Both the position numbers and the translations under genes were made by a program. A model generated the notes under the pieces. That model made no database searches. It was given only the letters and a program-made list of their open reading frames with translations, and had not been told where the DNA came from. A DNA stretch of 57,610 nt from a virus, in IMG/VR virus record IMGVR_UViG_3300034103_001617, positions 1 through 57,610 of that record; one strand, given 5' to 3'. Positions 1 to 9,666 of this stretch are shown piece by piece (within the stretch, counting starts at the first letter, position 1; each line of letters begins with the position of its first letter).

Positions 1-2
1 AT

Positions 3-773
3 CAAATGTTACGTGAAGGACGTTGGCCCAGAGAAAGTACGCAGTTTTGGCAAGAGTTAGATCTCATAGCTGATCAAATACGTTATCTTGAGTTCACCGG
101 TGGCGAACCTTTTATGATTGCAGAACACTTTGATTTTTTGCAAACTCTTGTGGATAGAGGGTTAGCTGCAAATATTGAAATACACTACAATACCAATGGT
201 ACACATTATCCTGAACGTGGTATTGAACTTTGGCCACATTTCAAATTAGTTGAAATAGCATTTAGTATTGATGATCTTGGCAAACGATTTGAATATCAGC
301 GCACAGGGGCAAAATGGTTAGAAGTGCATGATAACCTATATAAGTTTAGACATCTACGCCAGCAAAGTAAAAATATTCAAATACAGTTGTGCTGTACAAT
401 CAGTGTTTGGAATGTGATTTACTTTCCTGAGATAGCTGCATGGGCAACATTGTTTCCATGGGATTTTGTTTACTGGAACTACTTACATGACAGTCCGGTA
501 TGGTGCATTGCCAATATCGCTAAATCCACCAAAGAAAACATTGCAAACTATTTGCGTGGTAAAATGATAGTGGATCAACACGCCGAAGATTTAGAAAAAA
601 TTATAGCATTTATGTTTAGTAAACAGGGTTGGATTGGCACAGGCGGTGGCGGCACACTGACTTATGAAATCAGCAAATTAGATAAACTTAGGCAACAGAG
701 ATTACAGGACGTTGCCCCAGAGCTGGCTGAAATAATAGGTTACCAAGGTCCTTATGAATATGCAGAAACCTGA
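3..773 (+). CDS. Radical SAM family protein, 5' end outside window
   Basis: The frame is open to the left edge, so the gene begins upstream; the visible part is about 256 residues. The radical SAM GGEP motif is visible (FTGGEPF, near residue 35) within a TIM-barrel-like pattern (NTNGT strand, SIDD strand). The cluster-binding CX3CX2C motif would lie before the window edge and is not seen. The C-terminus has no obvious SPASM cysteines. It overlaps the next radical SAM gene by 20 bases, so the two are probably co-translated. Substrate unknown. Confidence 0.8.
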   Translation, partial: QMLREGRWPRESTQFWQELDLIADQIRYLEFTGGEPFMIAEHFDFLQTLVDRGLAANIEIHYNTNGTHYPERGIELWPHFKLVEIAFSIDDLGKRFEYQRTGAKWLEVHDNLYKFRHLRQQSKNIQIQLCCTISVWNVIYFPEIAAWATLFPWDFVYWNYLHDSPVWCIANIAKSTKENIANYLRGKMIVDQHAEDLEKIIAFMFSKQGWIGTGGGGTLTYEISKLDKLRQQRLQDVAPELAEIIGYQGPYEYAET

Positions 774-2052
774 TACACTGTGTCTTGCTCCTTGGGTACA
801 CACGTACCTGAGTCCTCAGACTGAGCGCAGAATGTGCTGTGCCAGTCGCGAACCAGCACAAAACTTCAAACAATACATAGACACAGATTCAGGCACAGGA
901 AAGTATATTCCAATCACACTTGAACAACATTGGAACAGCGATCATATGCGAGGTGTAAGGCGTCGTATGTTGGCCGGGGAAACCTTACCAGAGTGCGAAG
1001 TATGTAATGATAAACTGCTGAATACCAGTGTGTATAGAGATTATTTTACACATTTGTTTGGACATAAAATCAATGAAATTTATGCTACCACTGACCACAG
1101 TGGTAGAACTACCATGGTTCCTGTGTCGTGGGACTATCGTTTCTCCAACCTGTGCAACTTTAAATGCAGAACTTGTGGGGATATGCTGAGTTCGTCATGG
1201 GAAGCTGAACAAAAAGCACAGGGGATGATTGACTGGACAAATCCAAAAAATAATTGGATGCGGAAGGACATACGTGAACACATCACTCAGTTTCAAGATA
1301 CACAAATTGAAGCTGAGTTTGCTGCCGCTGTTGAGCAACATCGTGTTGAAGAGGTTTATTGGGTAGGCGGTGAGCCATTGATGTACGAACAACACTGGCA
1401 CTACATGCCGCGTATTATTGAATTAGGTGATGGAGACAAAATTTATGTCAGGTATAATACTAATCTTAGTAGGGTTGATCATCGTGGAATCAATCTTTTC
1501 CGCGATATACTTGCGAAATGCCGTGATTGGCAAATCTGTGCCAGTCTCGATGGAGTTGGTGAAATCGGTGAATACATCCGTACAGGTCTTGATTACTCAA
1601 GATGGTTACAAAATTTTAGGCAAGGAATAGAGCACAGGACTCATGCAAGACAAATGCGTATTGATTTTACCTTGACGCTACCGGGCATGGATCAAATATT
1701 GCTGGTGGAAAATCTTGCAGAAGAACTAGGGGTAGAAATTTTAACCAAAGTGGTGTTTAGTTTTAGCCCCGAAATAGTCATGAGCCCGCTGTGTTTACCA
1801 AGAAAAATTTTAACCAATTGGGTGCAAGACATTTTATCCAAAGCCAAAACTCGCACAGTCAAAGACATGTTGACGCAGTTGTTGACTAGACCCACATTTG
1901 AAGAACAATGGCCAGAATCTTACCAACAAGGTCTACAGCAAGGTAAACAACGAATTCTTAAACTGGAACAAATTAGATCGCATTCAACGTCAATGGATAG
2001 TATACTGTCAACAAGAAGTGATGTTTACCAATGGTGGAATCAAATTGCTTGA
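754..2052 (+). CDS. Radical SAM protein with N-terminal twitch/SPASM-like cysteines
   Basis: 432 residues. An N-terminal segment has the pattern CLAPW...MCCASRE...CEVC, the layout of a twitch-type auxiliary Fe-S region, followed by the radical SAM core with CNFKCRTC (around residue 135) and the SAM-binding WVGGEPLM (around residue 205). Proteins of this layout carry out radical chemistry on peptides or small molecules; the substrate here is unknown. It overlaps the preceding radical SAM gene (20 bases) and the following gene, and belongs to a plus-strand set ending at the FkbM methyltransferase. Confidence 0.85.
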   Translation: MNMQKPDTLCLAPWVHTYLSPQTERRMCCASREPAQNFKQYIDTDSGTGKYIPITLEQHWNSDHMRGVRRRMLAGETLPECEVCNDKLLNTSVYRDYFTHLFGHKINEIYATTDHSGRTTMVPVSWDYRFSNLCNFKCRTCGDMLSSSWEAEQKAQGMIDWTNPKNNWMRKDIREHITQFQDTQIEAEFAAAVEQHRVEEVYWVGGEPLMYEQHWHYMPRIIELGDGDKIYVRYNTNLSRVDHRGINLFRDILAKCRDWQICASLDGVGEIGEYIRTGLDYSRWLQNFRQGIEHRTHARQMRIDFTLTLPGMDQILLVENLAEELGVEILTKVVFSFSPEIVMSPLCLPRKILTNWVQDILSKAKTRTVKDMLTQLLTRPTFEEQWPESYQQGLQQGKQRILKLEQIRSHSTSMDSILSTRSDVYQWWNQIA

Positions 2053-3082
2053 TAGAATTGAAATCTCGTTACGCAGCAAAGATCGCAATGTTCATCAAAT
2101 CTATGTTGATGTGCATGATAATTCTTTGAGCAAAAAATGGTTGCAGGCACTCAACAGTGCGCTGAATTCAAACTGTCATTTAGAAAAAAATTATTGTTGG
2201 CTTGGTTTTGTAGAAGGAGAGAGAAATCTAGAGTTCTTATGCAAACAAGTCAATGCTAGTATAGATGCTATCAACGCAGGATCTATTGGTTACAAAATCA
2301 ACGATGAGTTCAATGTTGGCAACGTTTTACATACTAACTTAGAATTAAATCATAATCACTTAAATCACTTACATAGATATTTTGAAGATTTGCAAGGGTC
2401 AAGTCATAACTTGAGCATTTATTACAAAAACGCAGATCCAACTACACGTTGGCATATTAGACAGTTGAATCTCTTGTGCCATGAAATTGAAAGCATGGCT
2501 TTGAGTGTAAAACAGTCTGTGAATGCGCCAGAATGGCGTAGACCAAGTCAACTCATGTGCTGGTTAAAGTCACAAAGATTTACGTTAGATGAAAGCGATT
2601 ACGAATTTTTTGGAATAGAAACCATAGCACGTGATCTTGGCGGTGTTTATCTTGGGGTAAACAAAGCAGTGGGCAAACATCATTGGGAGGTATTTTTGGA
2701 TGAAGGCCGTGACAGCAGAGTTGAGGAATTGGTCACGCAGGCTCTTAGTTCGCAGACTGAAGCAGCTGGCGATTTTGACATTGAATGGGCAAACAATCCT
2801 GGTGCCTACAGTTTTATGCAGAAACGACTTGCAGAATTCCGGCAATGGTTACAACAAAACAATTTTGACCCGGAAGATAAAAGTCTTACTATTGGGCATC
2901 CAAAAGTGGCACAGGTTGATCTACATGCTAGTTTTGGAACAACGGATTATCTTAAGATATGGCAAACTCTCGCAAGGCACATGGATGTATATTGTATAAA
3001 AACCAGTGAAGCCAAAGCCATATACGAATATCGCTGGGATGACCCAGATTACATAGATTTACAGATCAAGGAACTGATATGA
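2021..3082 (+). CDS. Protein of unknown function in the modification island
   Basis: 353 residues from the ATG at 2021, preceded by an AAGAAG ribosome-binding-like sequence. A longer frame starts at 1898 but would overlap the radical SAM gene by 155 bases. No family recognised. The protein is soluble, rich in His, Asn and Trp, and has no signal peptide or membrane segment. The position between a radical SAM gene and a carbamoyltransferase suggests a role in the same modification, but this is only inferred from context. Confidence 0.7.
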   Translation: MFTNGGIKLLDRIEISLRSKDRNVHQIYVDVHDNSLSKKWLQALNSALNSNCHLEKNYCWLGFVEGERNLEFLCKQVNASIDAINAGSIGYKINDEFNVGNVLHTNLELNHNHLNHLHRYFEDLQGSSHNLSIYYKNADPTTRWHIRQLNLLCHEIESMALSVKQSVNAPEWRRPSQLMCWLKSQRFTLDESDYEFFGIETIARDLGGVYLGVNKAVGKHHWEVFLDEGRDSRVEELVTQALSSQTEAAGDFDIEWANNPGAYSFMQKRLAEFRQWLQQNNFDPEDKSLTIGHPKVAQVDLHASFGTTDYLKIWQTLARHMDVYCIKTSEAKAIYEYRWDDPDYIDLQIKELI

Positions 3083-3180
3083 AATGGATAAAAAATATTT
3101 GGTCAAGAATACGTTTAGAAATTCGGTATAGAAAAAAGCTTAGAGAACTTCGTAAACGAGATCCCTTTATTTACAAATGA
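3079..3180 (+). CDS. 33-residue basic small protein
   Basis: ATG at 3079 overlaps the stop of the previous gene (ATGA), and its own TGA overlaps the ATG of the carbamoyltransferase. The product is strongly basic, with a Trp-containing amphipathic start and a Lys/Arg-rich middle (RKKLRELRKRDP) ending FIYK. The perfect coupling on both sides supports translation. Small proteins sit next to NodU-type carbamoyltransferases in many polysaccharide and phage clusters, but I cannot assign this one to a family. Confidence 0.6.
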   Translation: MKWIKNIWSRIRLEIRYRKKLRELRKRDPFIYK

Positions 3181-4658
3181 ACATACTAGGTATCAGTGCT
3201 GGATTTCACGATGCCGCTGCCGCGGTAATTGATCCTCATGGTGAAATTTTATTTGCAGCTCACAGCGAAAGATACAGCAAGATCAAAAATGATCAAACAT
3301 TGCACACAGAGCTATTGAATGCTGTAAATGAGTTTGCACCTATATCACATGTTGCTTACTATGAAAAACCCTGGAAGAAGCAGCTACGCAGATGGTTCAG
3401 CGGCGAAGGCTTTGATTGGAACCAAACTTTAACAGCAAAAGTCGTAACGCAACATCTCGGAAACTTGCCGCTTTTCACGGATGTCAGCAGTTATGATCAT
3501 CATCTAAGTCATGCCGCAGCAGGTTTTCAAACCAGTCCTTTCACAGACGCCACAGTGGTAGTTATAGATGCAATAGGCGAACTTGAAACTATTTCAATTT
3601 ATTCTGCAGAGTATGATAAGCAAGGCAATGCCAAGTATCGCAAACTATGGCAACAACAGTACCCACACAGCATTGGTCTTTTTTATTCCGCAATGACTCA
3701 ACGTGTGGGTTTGAAACCCATGGATGAAGAATACATTCTAATGGGCATGAGTGCCTACGGCAAGAAAAATCATTCAGAGTTTTTAAAAAGTTTGTTAATA
3801 CAAGATCTAAATGCTTGTACGTTCAAGCAAAATTTACACACAGGTGTTGATGAAGATTTGTTGCAGGGTGTAAACAAAAATGACATTGCACTGTCGTCGC
3901 AAAAGCTGTGTGAAGAACTAGTTTATAGCGTAATGCATCGTGCAAGAAAATTCCGTTGGAGTAATAATCTAGTGTACATGGGCGGAGTTGCCTTGAACTG
4001 TCTTGCAAATAGAAATCTTGGAAAAATCTTTGATAATATCTGGATCATGCCTAATCCAGGCGACGCAGGCAGCAGCCTAGGTGCTGCGGCACTGGCTTAT
4101 GGTAAACGTCTTAATTGGCAGCATCCATTTCTTGGGCATAACATAGAAGGCAGTTATCCTATTGGTGCAATTGTCAACGGTTTGTTGCGGGATCGCATAG
4201 TGGGAGTTGCAAGTGGCCGTGCAGAGTTTGGACCTAGGGCACTGGGCAATCGAAGTTTACTGGCAGATCCGCGAGGAGCAGATATCAAAGACAAAGTCAA
4301 CGTAATTAAAAAACGACAAAAGTTTAGACCTTTTGCACCAGTAATTCTAGAAGAAGTCGCCAATCAGTATTTTGACTTTCCAGTGGGATGGACTCAAAGT
4401 CCGTATATGCAAACTGTGGCAAGATGTAAACGCCCTGACTTGTTTCCTGCTATTTGTCACGTTGATGGTACCAGTAGAGTACAAACTGTGCCCGCTGATA
4501 GATCAGGGATTAGAAAACTGCTTGAAACTTGGTATCAAATCACAGAATGTCCAATGTTGTTAAACACCAGTTTAAACATCAGAGGTGAACCAATGGTCAA
4601 TGATAGACAAGATGCAAATAGATTTGAAAAATTGTACAAGGTAAAAGTATATTCATGA
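3177..4658 (+). CDS. NodU/CmcH-type carbamoyltransferase
   Basis: 493 residues, typical family length. The N-terminus NILGISAGFHDAAAAV is the family start; the metal/ATP-binding histidines appear in YDHHLSHAA (around residue 107) and the C-terminal domain shows GRAEFGPRALGNRS (around residue 345) and LLNTSLN. Such enzymes transfer a carbamoyl group from carbamoyl phosphate via carbamoyl-adenylate to hydroxyls of sugars, antibiotics or nodulation factors. The substrate here may be a glycan or modified nucleotide made by the neighbouring genes. Start overlaps the small protein by ATGA; the end overlaps the next gene by ATGA. Confidence 0.92.
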   Translation: MNILGISAGFHDAAAAVIDPHGEILFAAHSERYSKIKNDQTLHTELLNAVNEFAPISHVAYYEKPWKKQLRRWFSGEGFDWNQTLTAKVVTQHLGNLPLFTDVSSYDHHLSHAAAGFQTSPFTDATVVVIDAIGELETISIYSAEYDKQGNAKYRKLWQQQYPHSIGLFYSAMTQRVGLKPMDEEYILMGMSAYGKKNHSEFLKSLLIQDLNACTFKQNLHTGVDEDLLQGVNKNDIALSSQKLCEELVYSVMHRARKFRWSNNLVYMGGVALNCLANRNLGKIFDNIWIMPNPGDAGSSLGAAALAYGKRLNWQHPFLGHNIEGSYPIGAIVNGLLRDRIVGVASGRAEFGPRALGNRSLLADPRGADIKDKVNVIKKRQKFRPFAPVILEEVANQYFDFPVGWTQSPYMQTVARCKRPDLFPAICHVDGTSRVQTVPADRSGIRKLLETWYQITECPMLLNTSLNIRGEPMVNDRQDANRFEKLYKVKVYS

Positions 4659-5038
4659 AATCCAAAAAGAATCCTTGGAAAAAAATCTTGGCAAACGCAC
4701 AGGGTGCTCAAAACGGGTGGAACAAAAAACATCAACGGTTAGGAGTCAATCGTCCTGTTAAAACGTTTTCTTGTACTCCAGAAGACATTGAACGTATATA
4801 TAATGAGCAGGGCGGAGTCAGCCGCTGGTTAAAAATTCCTATTGACCCAATGGATGTTTTTAGAAAACATTATCCGTTGGCACCAAGCCTGGATAGACTA
4901 GATAACAACAAAGATTATACGCCAGATAATATCTGTGTCAGTACAAGATTTGAAAACTATGGATTTAACAAAGCCACAGATGAAATCAAAACAGAATGTA
5001 TTACAAAGCTAGTAGGATATATGTCTAATGGAAATTAA
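4655..5038 (+). CDS. HNH-like nuclease-fold protein
   Basis: 127 residues. The block SLDRLDNNKDYTPDNI followed by VSTRFENYGFN (residues 78-110) matches the core of small phage HNH proteins (SLDRID-N-x-GY-x-x-N), although the usual zinc cysteines are absent. An N-terminal basic segment resembles homing-endonuclease DNA-binding regions. Inside this cluster it could be a free-standing homing endonuclease or a DNA-binding protein. Activity is uncertain because the catalytic His is not clearly seen. Confidence 0.6.
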   Translation: MKSKKNPWKKILANAQGAQNGWNKKHQRLGVNRPVKTFSCTPEDIERIYNEQGGVSRWLKIPIDPMDVFRKHYPLAPSLDRLDNNKDYTPDNICVSTRFENYGFNKATDEIKTECITKLVGYMSNGN

Positions 5039-5594
5039 AGCAATTGATGACACCAACACACTGTTTTCATTACATAATCTAGTAGATCAAGATTTAGTTG
5101 ACCAACTGCAAGACATAGATTGGGCCAGTGTGCCTACGTTGCCTTTTATGTCAGCTCAGCATAGAAAAGTTGTTGTACTTGAAGCTGTGCCCTTGTTGCA
5201 AAAAGTTGATACTCAAATGAGGCAAAAAAGCAAGGTAATTGCACACAAGCTAGGTTTGGAATTTGATTTTTATTACAACGATTTTTGGATTGACTTTCCT
5301 GGATGGTCAGTGCCCTTGCATGTTGACAGTCAAGTTTTTTGTTCATGGCAATCATACTGGTTTGGCCCTGAAAACACAGGCACCACATTTTATACTGATC
5401 GTCTTGGTACTGAAGTCAAGTACCAAGCAAGTTTTTCTCCAAACACCGGATACTTTATGTTAAACATGCCAGTTGACGGTGCACAACCGTTGAATTGGCA
5501 TGATATGAAACATACCATCCCAGAAGGACAACTAAGATTAACAAGTTACACTCGACTAGGCCCTTATCATGCAAGAACATATAACCACCACTGA
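5028..5594 (+). CDS. 2-oxoglutarate/Fe(II) oxygenase-like protein
   Basis: 188 residues. The double-stranded beta-helix metal triad can be proposed: LHVDS (His and Asp, around residue 98) and the distal KHTIPEGQLRLTSYTR, with His and the 2OG-binding Arg (around residue 168). Related small oxygenases are common in phages with unknown substrates. It overlaps the HNH-like gene by 11 bases and the methyltransferase by 26, so it belongs to the same transcript. Confidence 0.65.
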   Translation: MEIKAIDDTNTLFSLHNLVDQDLVDQLQDIDWASVPTLPFMSAQHRKVVVLEAVPLLQKVDTQMRQKSKVIAHKLGLEFDFYYNDFWIDFPGWSVPLHVDSQVFCSWQSYWFGPENTGTTFYTDRLGTEVKYQASFSPNTGYFMLNMPVDGAQPLNWHDMKHTIPEGQLRLTSYTRLGPYHARTYNHH

Positions 5595-6372
5595 AACTAG
5601 ATATCATAAAGATTTTGCGTATTACGTAAACGACAGTATAATAGGACGTAGTCTAGAACTGTATGGCGAGTACGGCCAAAGCGAACTAGACTTTTTTCTA
5701 TGGCTTGCCAATCCTGAACATGTCATTTATGATATTGGAGCAAACATAGGCACATACACTGTGGCTTTTGCCAGCAGTGGCGCACAGGTGTTTGCATTTG
5801 AACCAAATCCTAAAAACTATGCACTGCTTGATACAAACACCAAAGATTTAAACAACGTAAAAGTCTATCATGTTGCTGTGGGTAGCAAAACACAAAAAGT
5901 TTTTTGCAATGATTTTGATTTAGATGTTCGCAGTAATTACGGAGCTATGAATATCAATGAATCAAGCGGCACAGCAGTTGATATGATAAGTTTAGATAAT
6001 CTAGCCATTCCTGCTCCTACAATGATAAAAATTGATGTAGAAGGCAGCGAACTTGATGTTTTGTTAGGTATGCAAAACAAGATAAAAGAAAACATGCCAG
6101 TGATTGTATATGAAGCACATGAAACCAAACAATTTGCAGAAATATTTAATCTTTTAAAAAGTCTAGACTATAGATTGGTTTGGCTTCAGTGTATGAATTA
6201 CAATCAAAAAAATTTCAAACAAAACACCAACAATGTCTTTGAAAACACAGCTTTGTTTAGCGTAGTGGCATGGCCTCCGCAAGCACCACAGGACATACTA
6301 ACTGGTCATGAAGTTACAGGACCAGATGATACTTGGCAAAAGTTTTGCAAACCAGTTGATAATCACAAGTAA
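5569..6372 (+). CDS. FkbM-family SAM-dependent methyltransferase
   Basis: 267 residues. SAM-binding motif I is YDIGANIGTYTVAFA, then FAFEPNP, and the FkbM hallmark IKIDVEGSELDVL (around residue 155). FkbM enzymes O-methylate sugars or small molecules. The ATG at 5569 lies within the end of the oxygenase gene. It meets the amidinotransferase gene tail to tail with a 10-base overlap. Confidence 0.9.
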   Translation: MQEHITTTETRYHKDFAYYVNDSIIGRSLELYGEYGQSELDFFLWLANPEHVIYDIGANIGTYTVAFASSGAQVFAFEPNPKNYALLDTNTKDLNNVKVYHVAVGSKTQKVFCNDFDLDVRSNYGAMNINESSGTAVDMISLDNLAIPAPTMIKIDVEGSELDVLLGMQNKIKENMPVIVYEAHETKQFAEIFNLLKSLDYRLVWLQCMNYNQKNFKQNTNNVFENTALFSVVAWPPQAPQDILTGHEVTGPDDTWQKFCKPVDNHK

Positions 6373-7400
6373 GTTTCTAATCCGCCACGCCGTCTGATAT
6401 CCTGGGTGCAGCAGCTGATGCCACCATCCCAGAAGTAGCTGTGTCTAAGTTCACACACTATAGGATTAATCTTATGTTGTTCACAAAAATCAAACACAGT
6501 CTTGTTGTATGCTGAAAAAATCACATTCTGTTCATCCAGCACAAGGCAATTCACATCAAACACAGTTTCTGCAACATATCCTGTCCAGTGATTTAGATAA
6601 GTGTTGACGTATTCTGTGAATTCAGGTGTGGGTGTTTGTCCCTGTACATACCACGCTCCAGGCGATTCTTCGTATCTAAACTTGCCGACTTCCATTGCTG
6701 CCCAGATACTGCTATCCCAAATTTTGCAAACTTCCCATCCAGGAAAATCTTGATCAAAGTTTAAATTTACATCGTGTTTTGAGCTTAGAATCACTCCAGG
6801 TTTTAGTATAGCAAACACAGCATCACCGTGACCATCTGTCACAGCTTCGTGTATTCTATAATTGCTGTCAAGAAGATTATCAACAATCCAAGCCGTTTGT
6901 TCTGGTTTTAAAAAATCACTGTTGTCAAAAAATATATCTCTACCAACACGTACGATGCAACTAGCACTGGCTCCGTTTAGAACGCAGTTAGGGTCAAAGA
7001 ATTTTCCATGCGGATTTACCACCGCGCCTGGTTGTTGCTTTTCATAGTTATTGGATATATCGTCTAGTTCTTGCATAGGCAATATTCTCAATAGCTTGTT
7101 GCCTAAAGTTATTTGCCAATCTCGTGGTGTTAACGGAGGTAACGGTACACCTTGATTAGACAACTGCATGTTCTCAAAAGATTTTTTATCTATTAGATTT
7201 GGTCTAACCACTGTGGCGCCATAGTCTTTGATTGTATTGGTAAGATTTTGTAAATCTTCTTCAGTTTCATGTAGTATTTGAGAAAGTTGATTGCGTACCT
7301 GTGCGTTGTCAATAAAATCAAAATAATCTGGTGGATAGGCTCTACCCACAATCACTTCTTCTAATGGTTGCCAACTGGTAAAACTGTTTATAACATTCAT
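6363..7400 (-). CDS. Amidinotransferase (glycine/inosamine amidinotransferase family)
   Basis: 345 residues. The pentein-fold enzyme carries the C-terminal active-site pattern HSYFWDGGISCCTQDIRRRG; one of the two cysteines is the expected nucleophile. The acidic and histidine partners are plausible in EAVTDGHGDAVF. The family moves an amidino group from arginine to an amine, as in guanidino sugars of aminoglycosides or creatine precursors. Start overlaps the upstream gene's stop (ATGA). With the carbamoyltransferase and epimerase it suggests decoration of a sugar. Confidence 0.88.
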   Translation of the reverse strand: MNVINSFTSWQPLEEVIVGRAYPPDYFDFIDNAQVRNQLSQILHETEEDLQNLTNTIKDYGATVVRPNLIDKKSFENMQLSNQGVPLPPLTPRDWQITLGNKLLRILPMQELDDISNNYEKQQPGAVVNPHGKFFDPNCVLNGASASCIVRVGRDIFFDNSDFLKPEQTAWIVDNLLDSNYRIHEAVTDGHGDAVFAILKPGVILSSKHDVNLNFDQDFPGWEVCKIWDSSIWAAMEVGKFRYEESPGAWYVQGQTPTPEFTEYVNTYLNHWTGYVAETVFDVNCLVLDEQNVIFSAYNKTVFDFCEQHKINPIVCELRHSYFWDGGISCCTQDIRRRGGLETYL

Positions 7401-8566
7401 GACTGTAAACTCTTATAAAGTGCTTTTAATCTTTGAGTACCGCAGCTTGAAAAAACTTTTTGATTATGCTCAATATCTGATCTACACTGATCAAATATTT
7501 TTTGTAAGTTTTGGTTTTTAAGTTGTTTAATCAAGTCGTAAACTGCTGCCCATCTCAATGTGTTATTAGTTATACTATCATAACTTGAGTCTATGACATT
7601 TTCAAACGTGCGATATCCCATGTCACGTAACAGTTTTAAACTACCGGCGGGTGCAACAAGCACAAAAGGCTGTCCGTGTTTAATTGGTTTAAATGTTTTC
7701 TCAGTTAAAAATGTTCCTCCACTTTGATCTGCATCAAAGAAAGTTTCAAAAACCAAGTGGACGTAGCTTTGCTCAACATGTTCTCTTACCATAATGCTAT
7801 GATTGTTATGTTGATTTGATGTAAGATTATCGCAAGTGTATGGTGCATGGTTGACAAAGTCAATTGTTTGCTGTCTAAGATTCAACAAATCAATTTCAAT
7901 TGGATTGTCTTCAAATTTGTCATCACTATCAACATTGCCATAACTCCAAAATGAATTTGATAACAAGTTTGAACTTTGAAGATGAGTCATGGCTGTGGCT
8001 CTCCACCACTTGTGAATTCTATTGAGTGCAGTAAAGTCTTTGTTTCTAGTGCTGTTTAGAGGTTGTGCTGGTTGGTGTCTAAAATTAGCTTTATAATAAA
8101 ACAACTCATGATCAACAAAATGCACAAAGTTGGGTAAATCTTTTATAGCACTGTTTCCTGTTACAAATTTATAATTTTTGGGTATTTGATGAACATGGCA
8201 TTGGCTGTTTAAAGCTTGACATTGTAGATTTGGATTGTCTCCTTCGTGATAGTAAAAAAGTAGTTTTAATTTGTTTTCTCGCACCGCTTGTTTTACGCTG
8301 TCTGGAATCAACGAAATATAGTCAATTGAAAAATCAAACCATGCGAACGCGATAGGATAAAAGCTATCAGCAGGATAGTCATCATTGATATGATAGTCTG
8401 TGTAGGGAAATTTAAAAATACTAAAATAATAGTACAAACGCATAGGCACTGTTCTTGGATAAGAATTCCATAAAGATTCGTAGCCTTTGCTGATGTCTGT
8501 TGCCTGTGCTAGATTTGGGTAAGGCTTTCCATTGATATATTTGTCGTAAACAAAGTTGAATTTCAT
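7397..8566 (-). CDS. Glycosyltransferase-like protein (exostosin/GT10-like C-terminus)
   Basis: 389 residues. The C-terminal block TEKTFKPIKHGQPFVLVAPAGSLKLLRDMGYRTF resembles the nucleotide-sugar-binding half of exostosin or fucosyltransferase-like enzymes. The same block occurs in the neighbouring gene, so the two are paralogues. The N-terminal half is divergent and rich in Asn and Tyr. ATGA overlaps link it to both neighbours. Acceptor and donor are unknown. Confidence 0.65.
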   Translation of the reverse strand: MKFNFVYDKYINGKPYPNLAQATDISKGYESLWNSYPRTVPMRLYYYFSIFKFPYTDYHINDDYPADSFYPIAFAWFDFSIDYISLIPDSVKQAVRENKLKLLFYYHEGDNPNLQCQALNSQCHVHQIPKNYKFVTGNSAIKDLPNFVHFVDHELFYYKANFRHQPAQPLNSTRNKDFTALNRIHKWWRATAMTHLQSSNLLSNSFWSYGNVDSDDKFEDNPIEIDLLNLRQQTIDFVNHAPYTCDNLTSNQHNNHSIMVREHVEQSYVHLVFETFFDADQSGGTFLTEKTFKPIKHGQPFVLVAPAGSLKLLRDMGYRTFENVIDSSYDSITNNTLRWAAVYDLIKQLKNQNLQKIFDQCRSDIEHNQKVFSSCGTQRLKALYKSLQS

Positions 8567-9666
8567 ATACTTTCTAACATATTGTACAACTCTTGTTTGA
8601 GTACTTTTTCAAATCCACCGTTGTAAAAATGATCACGATTATGTTCTATAACTGGAATCATAGATTCAAACAATGCCTGTTTTTTGCTAGGACTTAACAT
8701 TTCAATGCGCTTTAGTTCTTTGGCAATCATTTCAGTTCTCAAAAACAAATCTGTTTCAAGATCGTAACTTTCGTCTATAAATTTGTCAAAGGTTTGAAAG
8801 CCATAGCTACGGAGATATTTTAGACTGCCAGGTGGAGCTTGCAAAATAAAAGGTAGTCCTAGTGCAATTGGCTTAAAAGTTTTTTCAGTTAGATGTTGAC
8901 GATCATCGAACACCACAGTCTCAGTAACTACATAGATTAAACTTTGATTACATTCTTTAAACAAGTCTAGCTTGTAACTGGTCATAGGGTGTCCGCTTTC
9001 TTGATCAAACTCAAACGGCAATGTTGTTCCAAAAGCCATTACATCAGATATATCAGAATATCTATTCCTGTAGAAATCTGCTAGTTCTTCTGCTGGTTCG
9101 TTATGAAACGGACATCGCGCAGGAAAGCTGATATGATTATGTTGCAATCCTTTTTTTACCAATAGATACATTAATAGTATTCTGTGGCGACGGTCACCAC
9201 CTATTATTCTATTTGGGCAAACAAAAGTTTTAGTTATTTGTCGAAGATGTGTAGGAACTATCAATTGGCTATAATTATAGCCCCGGTACCAATCTAGTGC
9301 AGCCCATCCATGGAAAAAATAGTATCTAGATTCAAAGTTGAATTTTTTACAAACTTCTTCAACTGCTGCGCTTTGATATTCACTTGTGACCAGTATAGGC
9401 AATTTATCATCAGTGGTGTGGCCGCGCTTTTGTAGATCTTGTCTTACGAATTCATTGAAAGTTTGACTTTGTCTTTCCAAATTAATTGGCTCTTGGTCAA
9501 GAAAAAATATATAATTATGTTCACGAGCATATGACAAATCAAAATTTTGCAAACTCTCTAGATCAGTTCTACCAAACGGATAACAATAAAACATTCGTAC
9601 GCCTGGACGGTGATTTTGCAGCCAAGGCCAAAACACGCCTTCGTATATTTCGTCAATTCTAATCAT
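8563..9666 (-). CDS. Glycosyltransferase-like protein, paralogue of the next gene
   Basis: 367 residues with the block TEKTFKPIALGLPFILQAPPGSLKYLRSYGFQTF near residue 270, matching its paralogue at 7397-8566. Its start codon shares a CATG with the start of the divergent gene at 9665, leaving no intergenic space. It probably heads the minus-strand set of two glycosyltransferase-like genes and the amidinotransferase. The promoter must lie within the divergent gene, or the genes are read from longer transcripts. Confidence 0.65.
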   Translation of the reverse strand: MIRIDEIYEGVFWPWLQNHRPGVRMFYCYPFGRTDLESLQNFDLSYAREHNYIFFLDQEPINLERQSQTFNEFVRQDLQKRGHTTDDKLPILVTSEYQSAAVEEVCKKFNFESRYYFFHGWAALDWYRGYNYSQLIVPTHLRQITKTFVCPNRIIGGDRRHRILLMYLLVKKGLQHNHISFPARCPFHNEPAEELADFYRNRYSDISDVMAFGTTLPFEFDQESGHPMTSYKLDLFKECNQSLIYVVTETVVFDDRQHLTEKTFKPIALGLPFILQAPPGSLKYLRSYGFQTFDKFIDESYDLETDLFLRTEMIAKELKRIEMLSPSKKQALFESMIPVIEHNRDHFYNGGFEKVLKQELYNMLESI